A stretch of 64,000 nucleotides of DNA from Bacteroides sp. Marseille-P3684. Lineage in GTDB: Bacteria; Bacteroidota; Bacteroidia; Bacteroidales; Bacteroidaceae. The notes below the pieces were generated by a model, which had not been told where the DNA came from, searched no databases, and saw only the letters and a list, made by a program, of their open reading frames with translations. The translations under genes were made by a program, and so were the position numbers. Shown one piece after another: positions 9,708 to 16,680 of the stretch. Each line of letters starts with the position of its first letter. Positions within the stretch are counted from its first letter, which is position 1. The stretch covers positions 1,543,912-1,607,911 of the forward strand of contig NZ_LT985808.1 in the NCBI RefSeq assembly GCF_900291465.1. Reading direction: 5' to 3'.

Positions 9708-9782
9708 ACAACGCGGATGACACGGGGATACTCATTCATCCCGGGTGTGGCGATGAAGAGAAGTCCGCGTCATCCGCGTTGT
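9708..9782. repeat. Perfect 14-bp inverted repeat, hairpin between two leftward genes
   Basis: ACAACGCGGATGAC (9708-9721) and GTCATCCGCGTTGT (9769-9782) are perfect complements with a 47-bp loop. No T-run follows on either strand, so it may be a REP-like element or an mRNA-end hairpin rather than a classic terminator. Confidence 0.7.
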
Positions 9783-9826
9783 CTATGTCTATCAGTTTAA
9801 ATACGAGGTTCTATCCCCGGGTCTTG

Positions 9827-10693
9827 TCAGGAGAAGCGCAGCACTTGTCCGATGCGCAGTGTCGTACGGGTCGTGATGCCGTTCAGCTGACACAAGCGGC
9901 GTACGGAGACACCTTGACGTGCAGCAATCTTCGACAGCGTGTCGCCTTTCCGTACACGATAATAGCGGATTTCCGAACTGCTGTTGCTGTCTTCTGTCTT
10001 GCTTCCTTTCCGGCTGCCCGGTTTGTAGTAGGTATAAGTGTCTGCAACAATATCCTGATTGGGGAAGTCAAACATTCTCGTCGGGTCGATGTCCTGTCCG
10101 AGGAAGCGGGTCTCGAAGTGGAGGTGTGACCCCGTGGAACGTCCGGTGTTTCCACCCAGTCCGATGGGTTCTCCCGCTTTGACTATCTGGTTTTCACCTA
10201 CCAGCTGCTTCGACAAGTGTCCGTAGATGGTCTCCAACCCGTTGTCGTGACGAATGACCACGTATTTGCCATAACCGCGACGTTCATATTGCACCACGCG
10301 TACCTTTCCGTCAAAAGCCGAGCGGATGGTGTCGCCGATGTAGACTTTCACGTCCACCCCTTTGTGCATGCGTCGGCGTCGGGGACCATACTTGGAGGTT
10401 ATCTTACGGTTGTCAGTGGGCATGCAGAAACCCTTCAGGTCGATGGTGAACGAGTCAGGCATGGCAACGTTGCCATACACATGAACGCGCTCGTTTGTCC
10501 AGTTCGGATACAGGGCAAAGCCCGGGTATTCCATTTTCTCCTTTTGGATCTGGCGTTGGAGAGCCACTGAGTCGATTGCCCGCATTTTCTTGTCGATGGG
10601 CGCTTGGCTTGCGAGCAGGTCTTGTGCGGAGGCTGTCACACCGACCATTGCCAAGAGCGCCACAGTTGCAGTTCTGATAGTCCTTAATATCAT
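9827..10693 (-). CDS. M23 family peptidoglycan endopeptidase with C-terminal LysM
   Basis: 288 residues. Signal peptide MILRTIRTATVALLAMVGVTASAQ, then an M23 (lysostaphin-type) zinc peptidase domain at about 95-205: HKGVDVKVYIGD supplies the HxxxD zinc ligands and SHLHFETRF the catalytic and zinc histidines. A low-complexity linker (GSRKGSKTEDSNSSSE) leads to one LysM domain (YRVRKGDTLSKIAARQGVSVRRLCQLNG...LRIGQVLRF) at the C-terminus. It is therefore a periplasmic or outer-membrane-facing enzyme that binds glycan through LysM and either cuts peptide cross-links or acts as a non-cutting activator; with the metal ligands intact, cutting is more likely. Its start lies 15 bp after the stop of ndk, which may be co-transcribed. 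Confidence 0.92.
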   Translation of the reverse strand: MILRTIRTATVALLAMVGVTASAQDLLASQAPIDKKMRAIDSVALQRQIQKEKMEYPGFALYPNWTNERVHVYGNVAMPDSFTIDLKGFCMPTDNRKITSKYGPRRRRMHKGVDVKVYIGDTIRSAFDGKVRVVQYERRGYGKYVVIRHDNGLETIYGHLSKQLVGENQIVKAGEPIGLGGNTGRSTGSHLHFETRFLGQDIDPTRMFDFPNQDIVADTYTYYKPGSRKGSKTEDSNSSSEIRYYRVRKGDTLSKIAARQGVSVRRLCQLNGITTRTTLRIGQVLRFS

Positions 10694-10708
10694 TCCTCTA
10701 AAAAACTT

Positions 10709-11170
10709 TTAGTACTCGTCGTTTGCATACAGGTACCCGAAGGTAGCCTGTTTGTATTCGAAGATTTCTTCTGGTTTAAAAAAACGGTTTAACTCAATCT
10801 CCGCGTTTTCAGGGGAATCTGAGGTGTGGACAATGTTTTCCTGGAAGCTCATCGAGTAGTCACCTCGAATGGTTCCGGGGGCAGCCAAACGACCATTCGT
10901 CACACCTGCCATTGCGCGTACGGTCTGCACGGCATCGACGCCTTCATAGCAGCACACAATCACAGGAGTCACCATCATCGAGTCTTTCACCCGCTGAAAA
11001 AACGGTTTTGCACTCAGGTGCGCGTAGTGTTGATTTAGTATCTCGTCTGTTAGTTGTATCATTTTCATGCCTGCCAGACGCAAGCCCTTGCGTTCAAACC
11101 GGTTGGTGATTTCACCCACCAATCCGCGTTGCAGCGTACATGGTTTCAATATGACCAGTGTTTTTTCCAT
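10709..11170 (-). CDS. ndk: Nucleoside diphosphate kinase
   Basis: Moves the terminal phosphate of ATP onto nucleoside diphosphates to balance (d)NTP pools. 153 residues. It opens with the standard MEKTLVILKPCTLQRGLVGEI; the active-site histidine sits in NIVHTSDSPENAEIE, and GTIRGDYS precedes it. The C-terminus FKPEEIFEYKQATFGYLYANDEY is slightly longer than in the E. coli enzyme, as usual in Bacteroidales. It has its own -7 element upstream and is followed at 15 bp by the M23 peptidase gene. Confidence 0.97.
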   Translation of the reverse strand: MEKTLVILKPCTLQRGLVGEITNRFERKGLRLAGMKMIQLTDEILNQHYAHLSAKPFFQRVKDSMMVTPVIVCCYEGVDAVQTVRAMAGVTNGRLAAPGTIRGDYSMSFQENIVHTSDSPENAEIELNRFFKPEEIFEYKQATFGYLYANDEY

Positions 11171-11212
11171 AATTTCATGTTATTAGACGTTCATACTAAA
11201 TTCAAAAACGCC

Positions 11213-11220
11213 CAAAGATA
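11213..11220 (-). promoter_or_regulatory. -7 element for ndk
   Basis: Minus-strand TATCTTTG, 42 bp before the ndk ATG. Confidence 0.55.
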
Positions 11221-11411
11221 CAGCTTATTCCTTAATAAGCGAAAGTCTGCACTCCCTTTTTTGAGAAAAAACTAAGATTATTAACGCTTTTAACTCAAAT
11301 GCCTTTCGGAAACTTTGCTCTGATTTTTGACAATCGGAGGCGGAGCGTTGCCGGGTCACCAGGGAACAGAGGTTCATCAGGGAGGACTGACAGCAGGTTG
11401 GCAGGCAGGAG

Positions 11412-11462
11412 TTTCCTTTTTTGAAGGAAACATTCTCTGATTTTTTCCTTCAAAAAAGGAAA
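11412..11462. repeat. 19-bp perfect inverted repeat whose arms are themselves hairpins
   Basis: TTTCCTTTTTTGAAGGAAA (11412-11430) and its exact complement (11444-11462) are separated by 13 bp. Each arm also folds alone (TTTCCTT/AAGGAAA), so one large or two small hairpins are possible. It lies in the 428-bp non-coding stretch between ndk and the HU-HIG gene; the rest of that stretch shows only the HU terminator and the ndk promoter. Confidence 0.8.
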
Positions 11463-11513
11463 GATATTCATTGTGCCTGTCGGTTTACTACAAAAGAAGG
11501 GGGGATGATATGC

Positions 11514-11557
11514 AAAGACACCGCGTATGCAGAGGGCCTGCATGCTCCGGTGTCTTT
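11514..11557 (-). terminator. Terminator after the HU-HIG gene
   Basis: AAAGACACCG (11514-11523) pairs with CGGTGTCTTT (11548-11557); an inner ATGCAG/CTGCAT pair extends the stem. It is 42 bp past the HU-HIG stop in the leftward direction. Confidence 0.75.
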
Positions 11558-11598
11558 TGCTGTCAGATTATTGTGCGATTCGGGTCTGAGACCGTTGC

Positions 11599-12084
11599 TC
11601 AGAAGTCTTGGTTCGTCTCTTCCTTCTTCTCCCTATCCGATTCCGGGAAGGCTTGAGGGGGCGTACTGCCCTGTAGTTGGTCGATGTGTCGGTATCCCAA
11701 GTTCTCGAGCAGTGCCCACAGTGCGGTACTACGGGTGGTGCTGCGTTTGGCAGCCGTACGGAAATAGAGTCTGGGGACAGACTGTTGGGGAAAGACCTCA
11801 TCCGGGGTCTCCGCCCCATTGCCTTGCGACCTCAGCCGAATCCGGAAAGTCCCGATACCGTCGAGTTCCACCACTTCGGAGGCAACCAGATGCTTCCGCA
11901 TGACGGTGATGAGGTTGTCGATGGTGCTTTTGACGTCACCTGCCGTGAGCGAAGAATACTCCGCGATTTCTTTTGCCAGTTGGGCAGTGGTTACGATTCC
12001 CATGCTGATGATGGACGGATGGTAGAGCTTCTTGCCTTCCTTCGTTGCCCTGCTCGCTTGTTTTACCTTGTAGATTAGAGCCAT
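11599..12084 (-). CDS. HU-HIG type DNA-binding protein
   Basis: 161 residues, close to the Bacteroidales HU-HIG pattern: an N-terminal part MALIYKVKQASRATKEGKKLYHPSIIS followed by an HU-like core, TTAQLAKEIAEYSSLTAGDVKSTIDNLITVMRKHLVASEVVELDGIGTFRIRLRSQG, which ends in the strand where HU proteins enter the DNA-binding arm. The C-terminal 40 residues are low-complexity and charged. These proteins are nucleoid-associated; most genomes of the order have many paralogues. It is a monocistron with a terminator close behind. A 1-kb non-coding stretch lies upstream. Confidence 0.85.
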   Translation of the reverse strand: MALIYKVKQASRATKEGKKLYHPSIISMGIVTTAQLAKEIAEYSSLTAGDVKSTIDNLITVMRKHLVASEVVELDGIGTFRIRLRSQGNGAETPDEVFPQQSVPRLYFRTAAKRSTTRSTALWALLENLGYRHIDQLQGSTPPQAFPESDREKKEETNQDF

Positions 12085-12292
12085 GTGATTTGTTGTTGAT
12101 TTTAGTTAGACGTTTGTGATTTCTTCCGTGGTTCTTCTCCGTCCGTTACCGGGATGTGCGTCCGTCGTTGAATCACTTTGTAAAGGTAGTCCTTGTTGCA
12201 GACTCCGGAAAGCGAAATGCACCGTTTGCGTTCATTCTTGCGTTCACACCGGATGCGGGGAGTGTTTCGCAACTATCCGATTCAGGGGCAAA

Positions 12293-12323
12293 TGTAGGGG
12301 CGAGCGGTCTGCTCGCCCGGTCC
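12293..12323. repeat. REP-like hairpin, copy 1
   Basis: The core GGGCGAGC...GCTCGCCC folds around GGTCT. It differs from the copy at 46776-46806 by paired substitutions that keep the stem. A tandem CCGGTCCTCATAAT pair follows. Confidence 0.75.
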
Positions 12324-12422
12324 TCATAATCCGGTCCTCATAATATAATAAGGTATAGTGTGGCTCCTGGTTAGGTTCTCTTTTTACACCCCTCTCTATC
12401 AAATTGTCATTCTCCCGTCCAC

Positions 12423-12960
12423 TTTGTCTTTTTGTCAAACGAATCGCTCCAGACGGGCTTCTTTCGGAGCAAAATACTTGGCGGTGGATTTGGAGGGCAT
12501 TCTCAGGCGATTCGCAAAATACACAATGATGAAGATTGGGTGATTGTCTTGTCAATGGAGTAGGCGTTGTGCACTTGTTGTGTTCTTTTCGTCAGATGAA
12601 AGGTAGTTCCTATGAGCACATTCATAGTTGGAAAAATGGGCGTATGATAAGCAAACTGGAAGTAAATGAGTGTGAAATTCAGTTTATTATTGTTGCTTGT
12701 CAGCAAAAACAAATGTTCGAATCACGAAACAATATTGTTTCACTTGCCAAACAATATTGTTTGACGGATGAAACACTTGTGTTTGACGAGCCAAACAATA
12801 TTGTTTGCGTGAATAAACATGCAACTTTGAGCCTTGAATGGAATGTTTATGCGTTAGGAAACGTATGTTTATTCTTAAAATAACCTACTTTGCTCCGTTT
12901 CTCAAAAATATGCGTTAGCTGGAAATGGCAATAGGACTAGATCTGTCAAGCAAATCTTCT
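12423..12960 (-). repeat. Composite intergenic element, copy 1 (inverted)
   Basis: Read on the minus strand, this stretch repeats the order found at 31526-32092 and 46193-46760: a CTTGACAGAT / GCTAACGC block, the palindrome array, then a block GTGTATTTTGCGAATCGCC...GATTCGTTTGACA. Spacing differs from the other two copies by about 10 to 20 bp, so this copy has small indels. It fills the non-coding gap between the HU-HIG gene and the RloB gene. No convincing reading frame crosses it. Confidence 0.7.
12727..12806. repeat. Palindrome array 1, 22-bp period
   Basis: Units at 12727, 12749, 12771 and 12793, each 14 bp: AAACAATATTGTTT three times and AAACACTTGTGTTT once (third position). The 8-bp spacers (CACTTGCC, GACGGATG, GACGAGCC) are GC-richer and differ from one another. 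No T-run follows. Confidence 0.9.
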
Positions 12961-13128
12961 GTTTTGCTTTCTTTCTGTTCGGTGAAATGTTTACAGGAGA
13001 GGTAGGTTGGGCTGCCGGAGGTCAGGCACTCGTGTATTTGTTTTTAGTCAGCTGCCGGTTCACTTACTTTCCTGATTGCTTTATAAATCTCGCTATAGGA
13101 ATCACGACCTCTATATTTCTCAGCCAAT

Positions 13129-13629
13129 TCACATGCCTTGTTCATCTTTTTCGTCTGCAAGCATGTCTCTGACCCATTTGTCTTTTTCAAGATATTTGCG
13201 TGTCTTGTCGTATGCAGGCAGATAGTGTTTCAAAGCCTTTTCTGTTGCTGCTGAATCCTTGAAATGGCGACACGTATCTTCAAAGTGCAGTAAGAACCAG
13301 TATTCTATGGACTGCAAGCTGTCGCATAGAATCACATTTTTATTCTTTTCATATTTGTTTTTGAGTGCTACCATCTTTTTGTTTTCTGCCTCAGAGCGTC
13401 TGCTGACATCGGCATCAAAAACACAGATGACAAAAACATCTTCATCAAGCAGCTCCTTGATTTTCTTCTCAATCTTCTCGATACTGTTGTTCTCGAACAG
13501 GCGTGGGGAGATGGAGTATCTATAATCAAGTAGTTTCTTCAGGTGGCTGAAATAGAACAACTCCGTCAGTCCTTCACCTACAATATGAATGACTTGTCGG
13601 GTGGCAGTGTGTTTGCTGGCTTTTCTCAT
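13129..13629 (-). CDS. rloB: RloB-like TOPRIM protein, frameshifted near the C-terminus
   Basis: 166 residues as read. RloB/AbiLii proteins carry a TOPRIM-like nuclease fold; here VGEGLTELFYF provides the conserved glutamates and VCVFDADVSRR the DxD. They act with a preceding SMC-like ATPase in phage defence (AbiL/RloAB); the present gene follows RloA by 12 bp on the same strand. The frame ends abruptly (LADEKDEQGM). One base fewer in the A5 run (plus-strand T5, 13147-13151) would continue as KMNKACELAEKYRGRDSYS to a stop at 13044, giving 194 residues, nearer to family length. So the gene has either lost its last 33 residues by a 1-base insertion or the base is a sequence error. GC content is lower than in the flanking genes. 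Confidence 0.82.
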   Translation of the reverse strand: MRKASKHTATRQVIHIVGEGLTELFYFSHLKKLLDYRYSISPRLFENNSIEKIEKKIKELLDEDVFVICVFDADVSRRSEAENKKMVALKNKYEKNKNVILCDSLQSIEYWFLLHFEDTCRHFKDSAATEKALKHYLPAYDKTRKYLEKDKWVRDMLADEKDEQGM

Positions 13630-13641
13630 GAGACTGGTTGA

Positions 13642-14850
13642 TTATAAGTTAGGGACTGCACCGAATTTACCGAATTTATAGGCTTTCCGGAGAGAACTGA
13701 TCCGGTTCAGTCCCTTGAAATCTGTCAAAGGATAAAGGACACTGGAGCCGTCTGTATTTTTTTCCGTAAACCAGATGGTGTCTTTCCGAAGTAAATCGTC
13801 CTCCTCCAACAGACCGTCATAATGTGTGGTGAGCAACAGTTGTGCTTGTTCGGATTCTTTCAGGAAGCGTTCGATGATGTATTCGATGAGCTTGGGATGT
13901 AGGGAGGATTCAATCTCATCGACAGCAAGGAAAGCATTGTTTTCAAGGGCCTTTTGCACTTGGGCTGCCAGTCCGAAAGTTCGGATGGTGCCATCTGACT
14001 CAAACATCTCCGGAAATTCATAAAAATCGGATGCCCCATCGTCTGAAAAGACCTGATGCTGATAGATGGTGGCATTGACCGTACCTCTTTTTGTCTTCTG
14101 CTCTTTGGAGCTAATGTTGGAGATGTTGAAATCGGCTTCCTGCAAGTATCTCAGTATATACTCTTTCGCCGATTCATCCTTAATCGATTCTTCCGCATAC
14201 CGGTTCAGTGGTGAGGTCGGAACGACGGCAGGCATGATCCGTCCTGTCAGATACTGAAGTACGGTTTCCAATTCCGCAAGGTGGCTATTTACCTGCATGT
14301 AGGCAGCAAACACAGACATGTTTTGCAGGCATTTCAGGGTTATCTCTTCTTTGACGGCTTGTGTAGCTTTGATTCGTTGTCCGAATCTGATGACAGACAC
14401 GCCGTTCTCCGTACTTCTTTCAAAGATGGTAGCAGGCTGTTGGCTGGGGTAATAGGCCAGTGTCTCTTTTGCCACATGTGTGTGGTCCAAAGCAACGGAA
14501 TAGACATAACGGGTGGTTTTTCTGTCTGTTGTCAGGTAGAATGAAATGGAATATTCGGACAGGAGCTTCCGGTTGTCTGAATTCAGGAGGAAGGGGAGCA
14601 CCGGTATCTGTTCAGCCTTGTTTAGAGGGGTATAGGTGATGAATGATTTCAGGAAGTCACAGATTTTGATGATGTTGCTTTTGCCGGAAGCATTTGCTCC
14701 ATAGACTACGGCGATTTTTAAGAGTCTGACATTTTTGTCCAGCTCTATTACATGATAGGCTTCCATGTCTTTGCTCTTGTCAGCCTCGAAGCTCAATACG
14801 GTCTCATCCCTGAACGAAAAGAGGTTTTTGAACTTAATCTCTGCTATCAT
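13642..14850 (-). CDS. rloA: RloA-like AAA (ABC/SMC-type) ATPase
   Basis: 402 residues. MIAEIKFKNLFSFRDETVLSFEA opens like other AAA15/AAA21 ATPases; the Walker A is VVYGANASGKSNIIK (about 48-62), the Walker B AFLAVDEIESSLHPKLIEYI (about 305-324) and the switch histidine TTHYDGLLEEDDLL. The middle portion is the variable insert. In defence systems such as AbiL, PARIS and RloAB, an ATPase of this kind senses infection and releases a partner nuclease; the RloB partner follows at once. It has its own -7 element. Both genes are visibly poorer in GC than manA or the HU-HIG gene, which fits arrival by horizontal transfer. The specific trigger is not deducible. Confidence 0.87.
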   Translation of the reverse strand: MIAEIKFKNLFSFRDETVLSFEADKSKDMEAYHVIELDKNVRLLKIAVVYGANASGKSNIIKICDFLKSFITYTPLNKAEQIPVLPFLLNSDNRKLLSEYSISFYLTTDRKTTRYVYSVALDHTHVAKETLAYYPSQQPATIFERSTENGVSVIRFGQRIKATQAVKEEITLKCLQNMSVFAAYMQVNSHLAELETVLQYLTGRIMPAVVPTSPLNRYAEESIKDESAKEYILRYLQEADFNISNISSKEQKTKRGTVNATIYQHQVFSDDGASDFYEFPEMFESDGTIRTFGLAAQVQKALENNAFLAVDEIESSLHPKLIEYIIERFLKESEQAQLLLTTHYDGLLEEDDLLRKDTIWFTEKNTDGSSVLYPLTDFKGLNRISSLRKAYKFGKFGAVPNL

Positions 14851-14867
14851 AGTTCTTTTGTTTTTGA

Positions 14868-14875
14868 CAAAAGTA
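14868..14875 (-). promoter_or_regulatory. -7 element of the rloA-rloB unit
   Basis: Minus-strand TACTTTTG, 17 bp before the rloA ATG, in an AT-rich stretch. Confidence 0.5.
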
Positions 14876-15026
14876 ATTGGAACTTTCGTATTAAACTAAT
14901 ATTAGTATTGAAAATTTGCAGCTTTTGTGCGATTTCATGAAACTAATAGTGCTCGTTGCTTTCCCTTGTACTGCATCTCTTAAGTAATTTAACATACAAA
15001 CAGTCTTATTTCTTATATTTACTCCG

Positions 15027-15190
15027 TATCTTTGCCGCGCAATCCCGTCCATCGTTGCGGCTGTGGCACCCCGGTAGGTGCTAGACGGAAGTATTTTTTC
15101 GGCAAAGACTTCTGGACCGGATTCAGGAGGCAGCTGAATGGAGAGCCAATGACGGAGGAGTAATTTTCCCTGGGGGAAAACGGTCTTTTC
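15027..15190 (+). ncRNA. Possible small RNA between rloA and manA
   Basis: A -7-like TATCTTTG (15027-15034) follows an AT-rich stretch. The next 150 bp are GC-rich and lack a plausible reading frame. Hairpins appear in series: CCGTC...GACGG enclosing GCACC/GGTGC, GAAGT...ACTTC, ATTCAG...CTGAAT, and finally TTTTCCC...GGGAAAA followed by CGGTCTTTTC, which could end transcription. I do not recognise it as 6S, SRP, RNase P or tmRNA. It could also be two unrelated hairpins beside a chance promoter match. Confidence 0.35.
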
Positions 15191-15194
15191 CCAA

Positions 15195-15271
15195 ACAAAT
15201 GACGCCGGTGAAACGGATGCCCGATGCGCCTCGGAAGGAGGACGGGGCTTCGTTTCACCGGTGTCATTTGT
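15195..15271. terminator. 21-bp hairpin after manA
   Basis: The arms 15195-15215 and 15251-15271 are complementary over 21 bp with one G:T pair and a 35-bp loop. It is 24 bp past the manA stop. Tails are only mildly T-rich. Confidence 0.7.
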
Positions 15272-15295
15272 GTCCGGACTTGTGACCGGTTGGGG

Positions 15296-16264
15296 TTAAG
15301 TCCAGCTTTCCAGCAAGGTGACGTGACCTTCGGGCCGTATGTCCACCCAGCGTGTACAGGCAGGGACGAGTACGGTCTCGCCTTGGCTGATGGGCAGCGA
15401 ATGGCCTCCGTAGCTGTGCAGGGTGGCTGCTCCGGCCGTGCAGACATAGATGATGAAGGTGTCCAGGTCGGAATAGTCGCAACACATCGGCTCGGTCAGG
15501 TCGTAGAGCGAGGTGGTAAACTGGGGCGATGTCACCAGTTCCACCGGTTCGTTGGCGTGCGGCGTGTAGTGGGAACGGTAGTCGGCGAGTACGCGGTAGT
15601 CGATGGCATCCTTTGCCAGCTCGGTGTGCAGTTCGCGCAGGTTCCCGTTGTCATCGCGGCGGTTGAAGTCATAGATACGGTAGGTGATGTCGCTCGTCTG
15701 TTGAATCTCGGCGAGGAACGTCCCGGCACCGATGCTGTGTACCCGTCCGGCAGGGATGTGGAAGACATCTCCGGCATGCAGGTCGTGGAAACAGAGCACC
15801 TCTTCGATGGTGCCTTCCCGGACGCGGCGTTCGTATTCGTCGGCATCAATGGTCTGTGACAGTCCGGCACAGAGGCGTGCACCGGGTTCGGCGGCAATGA
15901 CATACCACATTTCGTTCTTTCCGGGACAGCCGTGGCGTTCGTGTGCCAGGCGGTCATCGGGATGTACTTGGATGGAAAGGTCTAGGCGGGCATCGATGAA
16001 TTTCACCAGAAGTGGGAAGAGATTGCCGTGTCGGGCAAGGTTGTCGGCGCCGACAAGGTCGGCTCCCAGGTGACCGATGAGGTCGGGCAGCAGGGTGCCT
16101 TTCCATTCGCCATTGGCCACGACAGACTCATGCCCGGGGACTCCGGACAGTTCCCAGCTTTCGCCCACATGGGGCAGGGTGTTGTGCAGGTGTTTGTACG
16201 TCCTGATTTTGTCACCGCCCCAAAGGGTCTGCTTCAGCAGAGGTTCGAATTTAAATAAATACAT
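15296..16264 (-). CDS. manA: Mannose-6-phosphate isomerase (class I)
   Basis: Zinc enzyme that interconverts fructose-6-phosphate and mannose-6-phosphate, supplying the GDP-mannose route. I chose the ATG at 16264 (322 residues), because MYLFKFEPLLKQTLWGGDKIRTYKHL is the family start; the frame extends 23 codons upstream without homology. Signatures: SIQVHPDD with the metal-binding Gln/His, GKNEMWYVIAAEPGA, and the C-terminal cupin HIPAGRVHSIGAGTFLAEIQQTSDITYRIYDFNR. It lies back to back with gmd and fcl, which turn GDP-mannose into GDP-L-fucose, so three of the steps from fructose-6-P to GDP-fucose are here; phosphomannomutase and the guanylyltransferase are not in the window. Confidence 0.95.
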   Translation of the reverse strand: MYLFKFEPLLKQTLWGGDKIRTYKHLHNTLPHVGESWELSGVPGHESVVANGEWKGTLLPDLIGHLGADLVGADNLARHGNLFPLLVKFIDARLDLSIQVHPDDRLAHERHGCPGKNEMWYVIAAEPGARLCAGLSQTIDADEYERRVREGTIEEVLCFHDLHAGDVFHIPAGRVHSIGAGTFLAEIQQTSDITYRIYDFNRRDDNGNLRELHTELAKDAIDYRVLADYRSHYTPHANEPVELVTSPQFTTSLYDLTEPMCCDYSDLDTFIIYVCTAGAATLHSYGGHSLPISQGETVLVPACTRWVDIRPEGHVTLLESWT

Positions 16265-16376
16265 TACGAAAACAATCTTGATGGACATCGGCTGGTGTGC
16301 TTCCGTGACTGGCTCTTCAGCCGGGCGGGACACGGCGGATGTGCATCCTTCTTACTTACGGTTAGTTTGTGAGTTG

Positions 16377-16384
16377 CAAAGGTA
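16377..16384 (-). promoter_or_regulatory. -7 element for manA
   Basis: Minus-strand TACCTTTG, about 113 bp before the manA ATG. The 290-bp plus-strand stretch on to gmd shows no comparably clear element for gmd. Confidence 0.5.
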
Positions 16385-16680
16385 GCCATAGATTTGATAG
16401 GGCTCTATAAAAAATGGGAATTATTTGTAGGAAGGCGGGAGGATTTAGCTTTTCTTTCCACAAGACGGGAATACGCGGAAGGGTTTGGAGGAGGAATGGC
16501 ATGTCAGTTCGACTCCGGATGAGCGGGCGAGATTTAAAAAATGGGAAGGATTTCTTGCGATTTTGGCAGAATATGTATTCCTTTGACTCGTTTTAGCGGA
16601 CGGATGATGCCGGCAGGCGTGCGGCCACTGTTCATTCCGGCATTCCGCCCATTCATTAGGACTGAATACATAGTAAATAG

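Noticed and set aside
11295-11543. Open frame of 82 codons on the minus strand
   Set aside because: It starts inside the HU-HIG terminator and crosses the 19-bp inverted repeat; no recognisable domain.
12727-12806. Array as a CRISPR locus
   Set aside because: Units of 14 bp are palindromes separated by constant 8-bp gaps; CRISPR repeats are longer with spacers near 30 bp, and no cas genes are present.
12727-12806. Palindromes as Rho-independent terminators
   Set aside because: No T-run follows any unit, the stems are short and AT-rich, and several lie in tandem far from gene ends.
12536-12883. 115-codon frame over array 1
   Set aside because: It translates the palindromes themselves and has no counterpart in the other copies.
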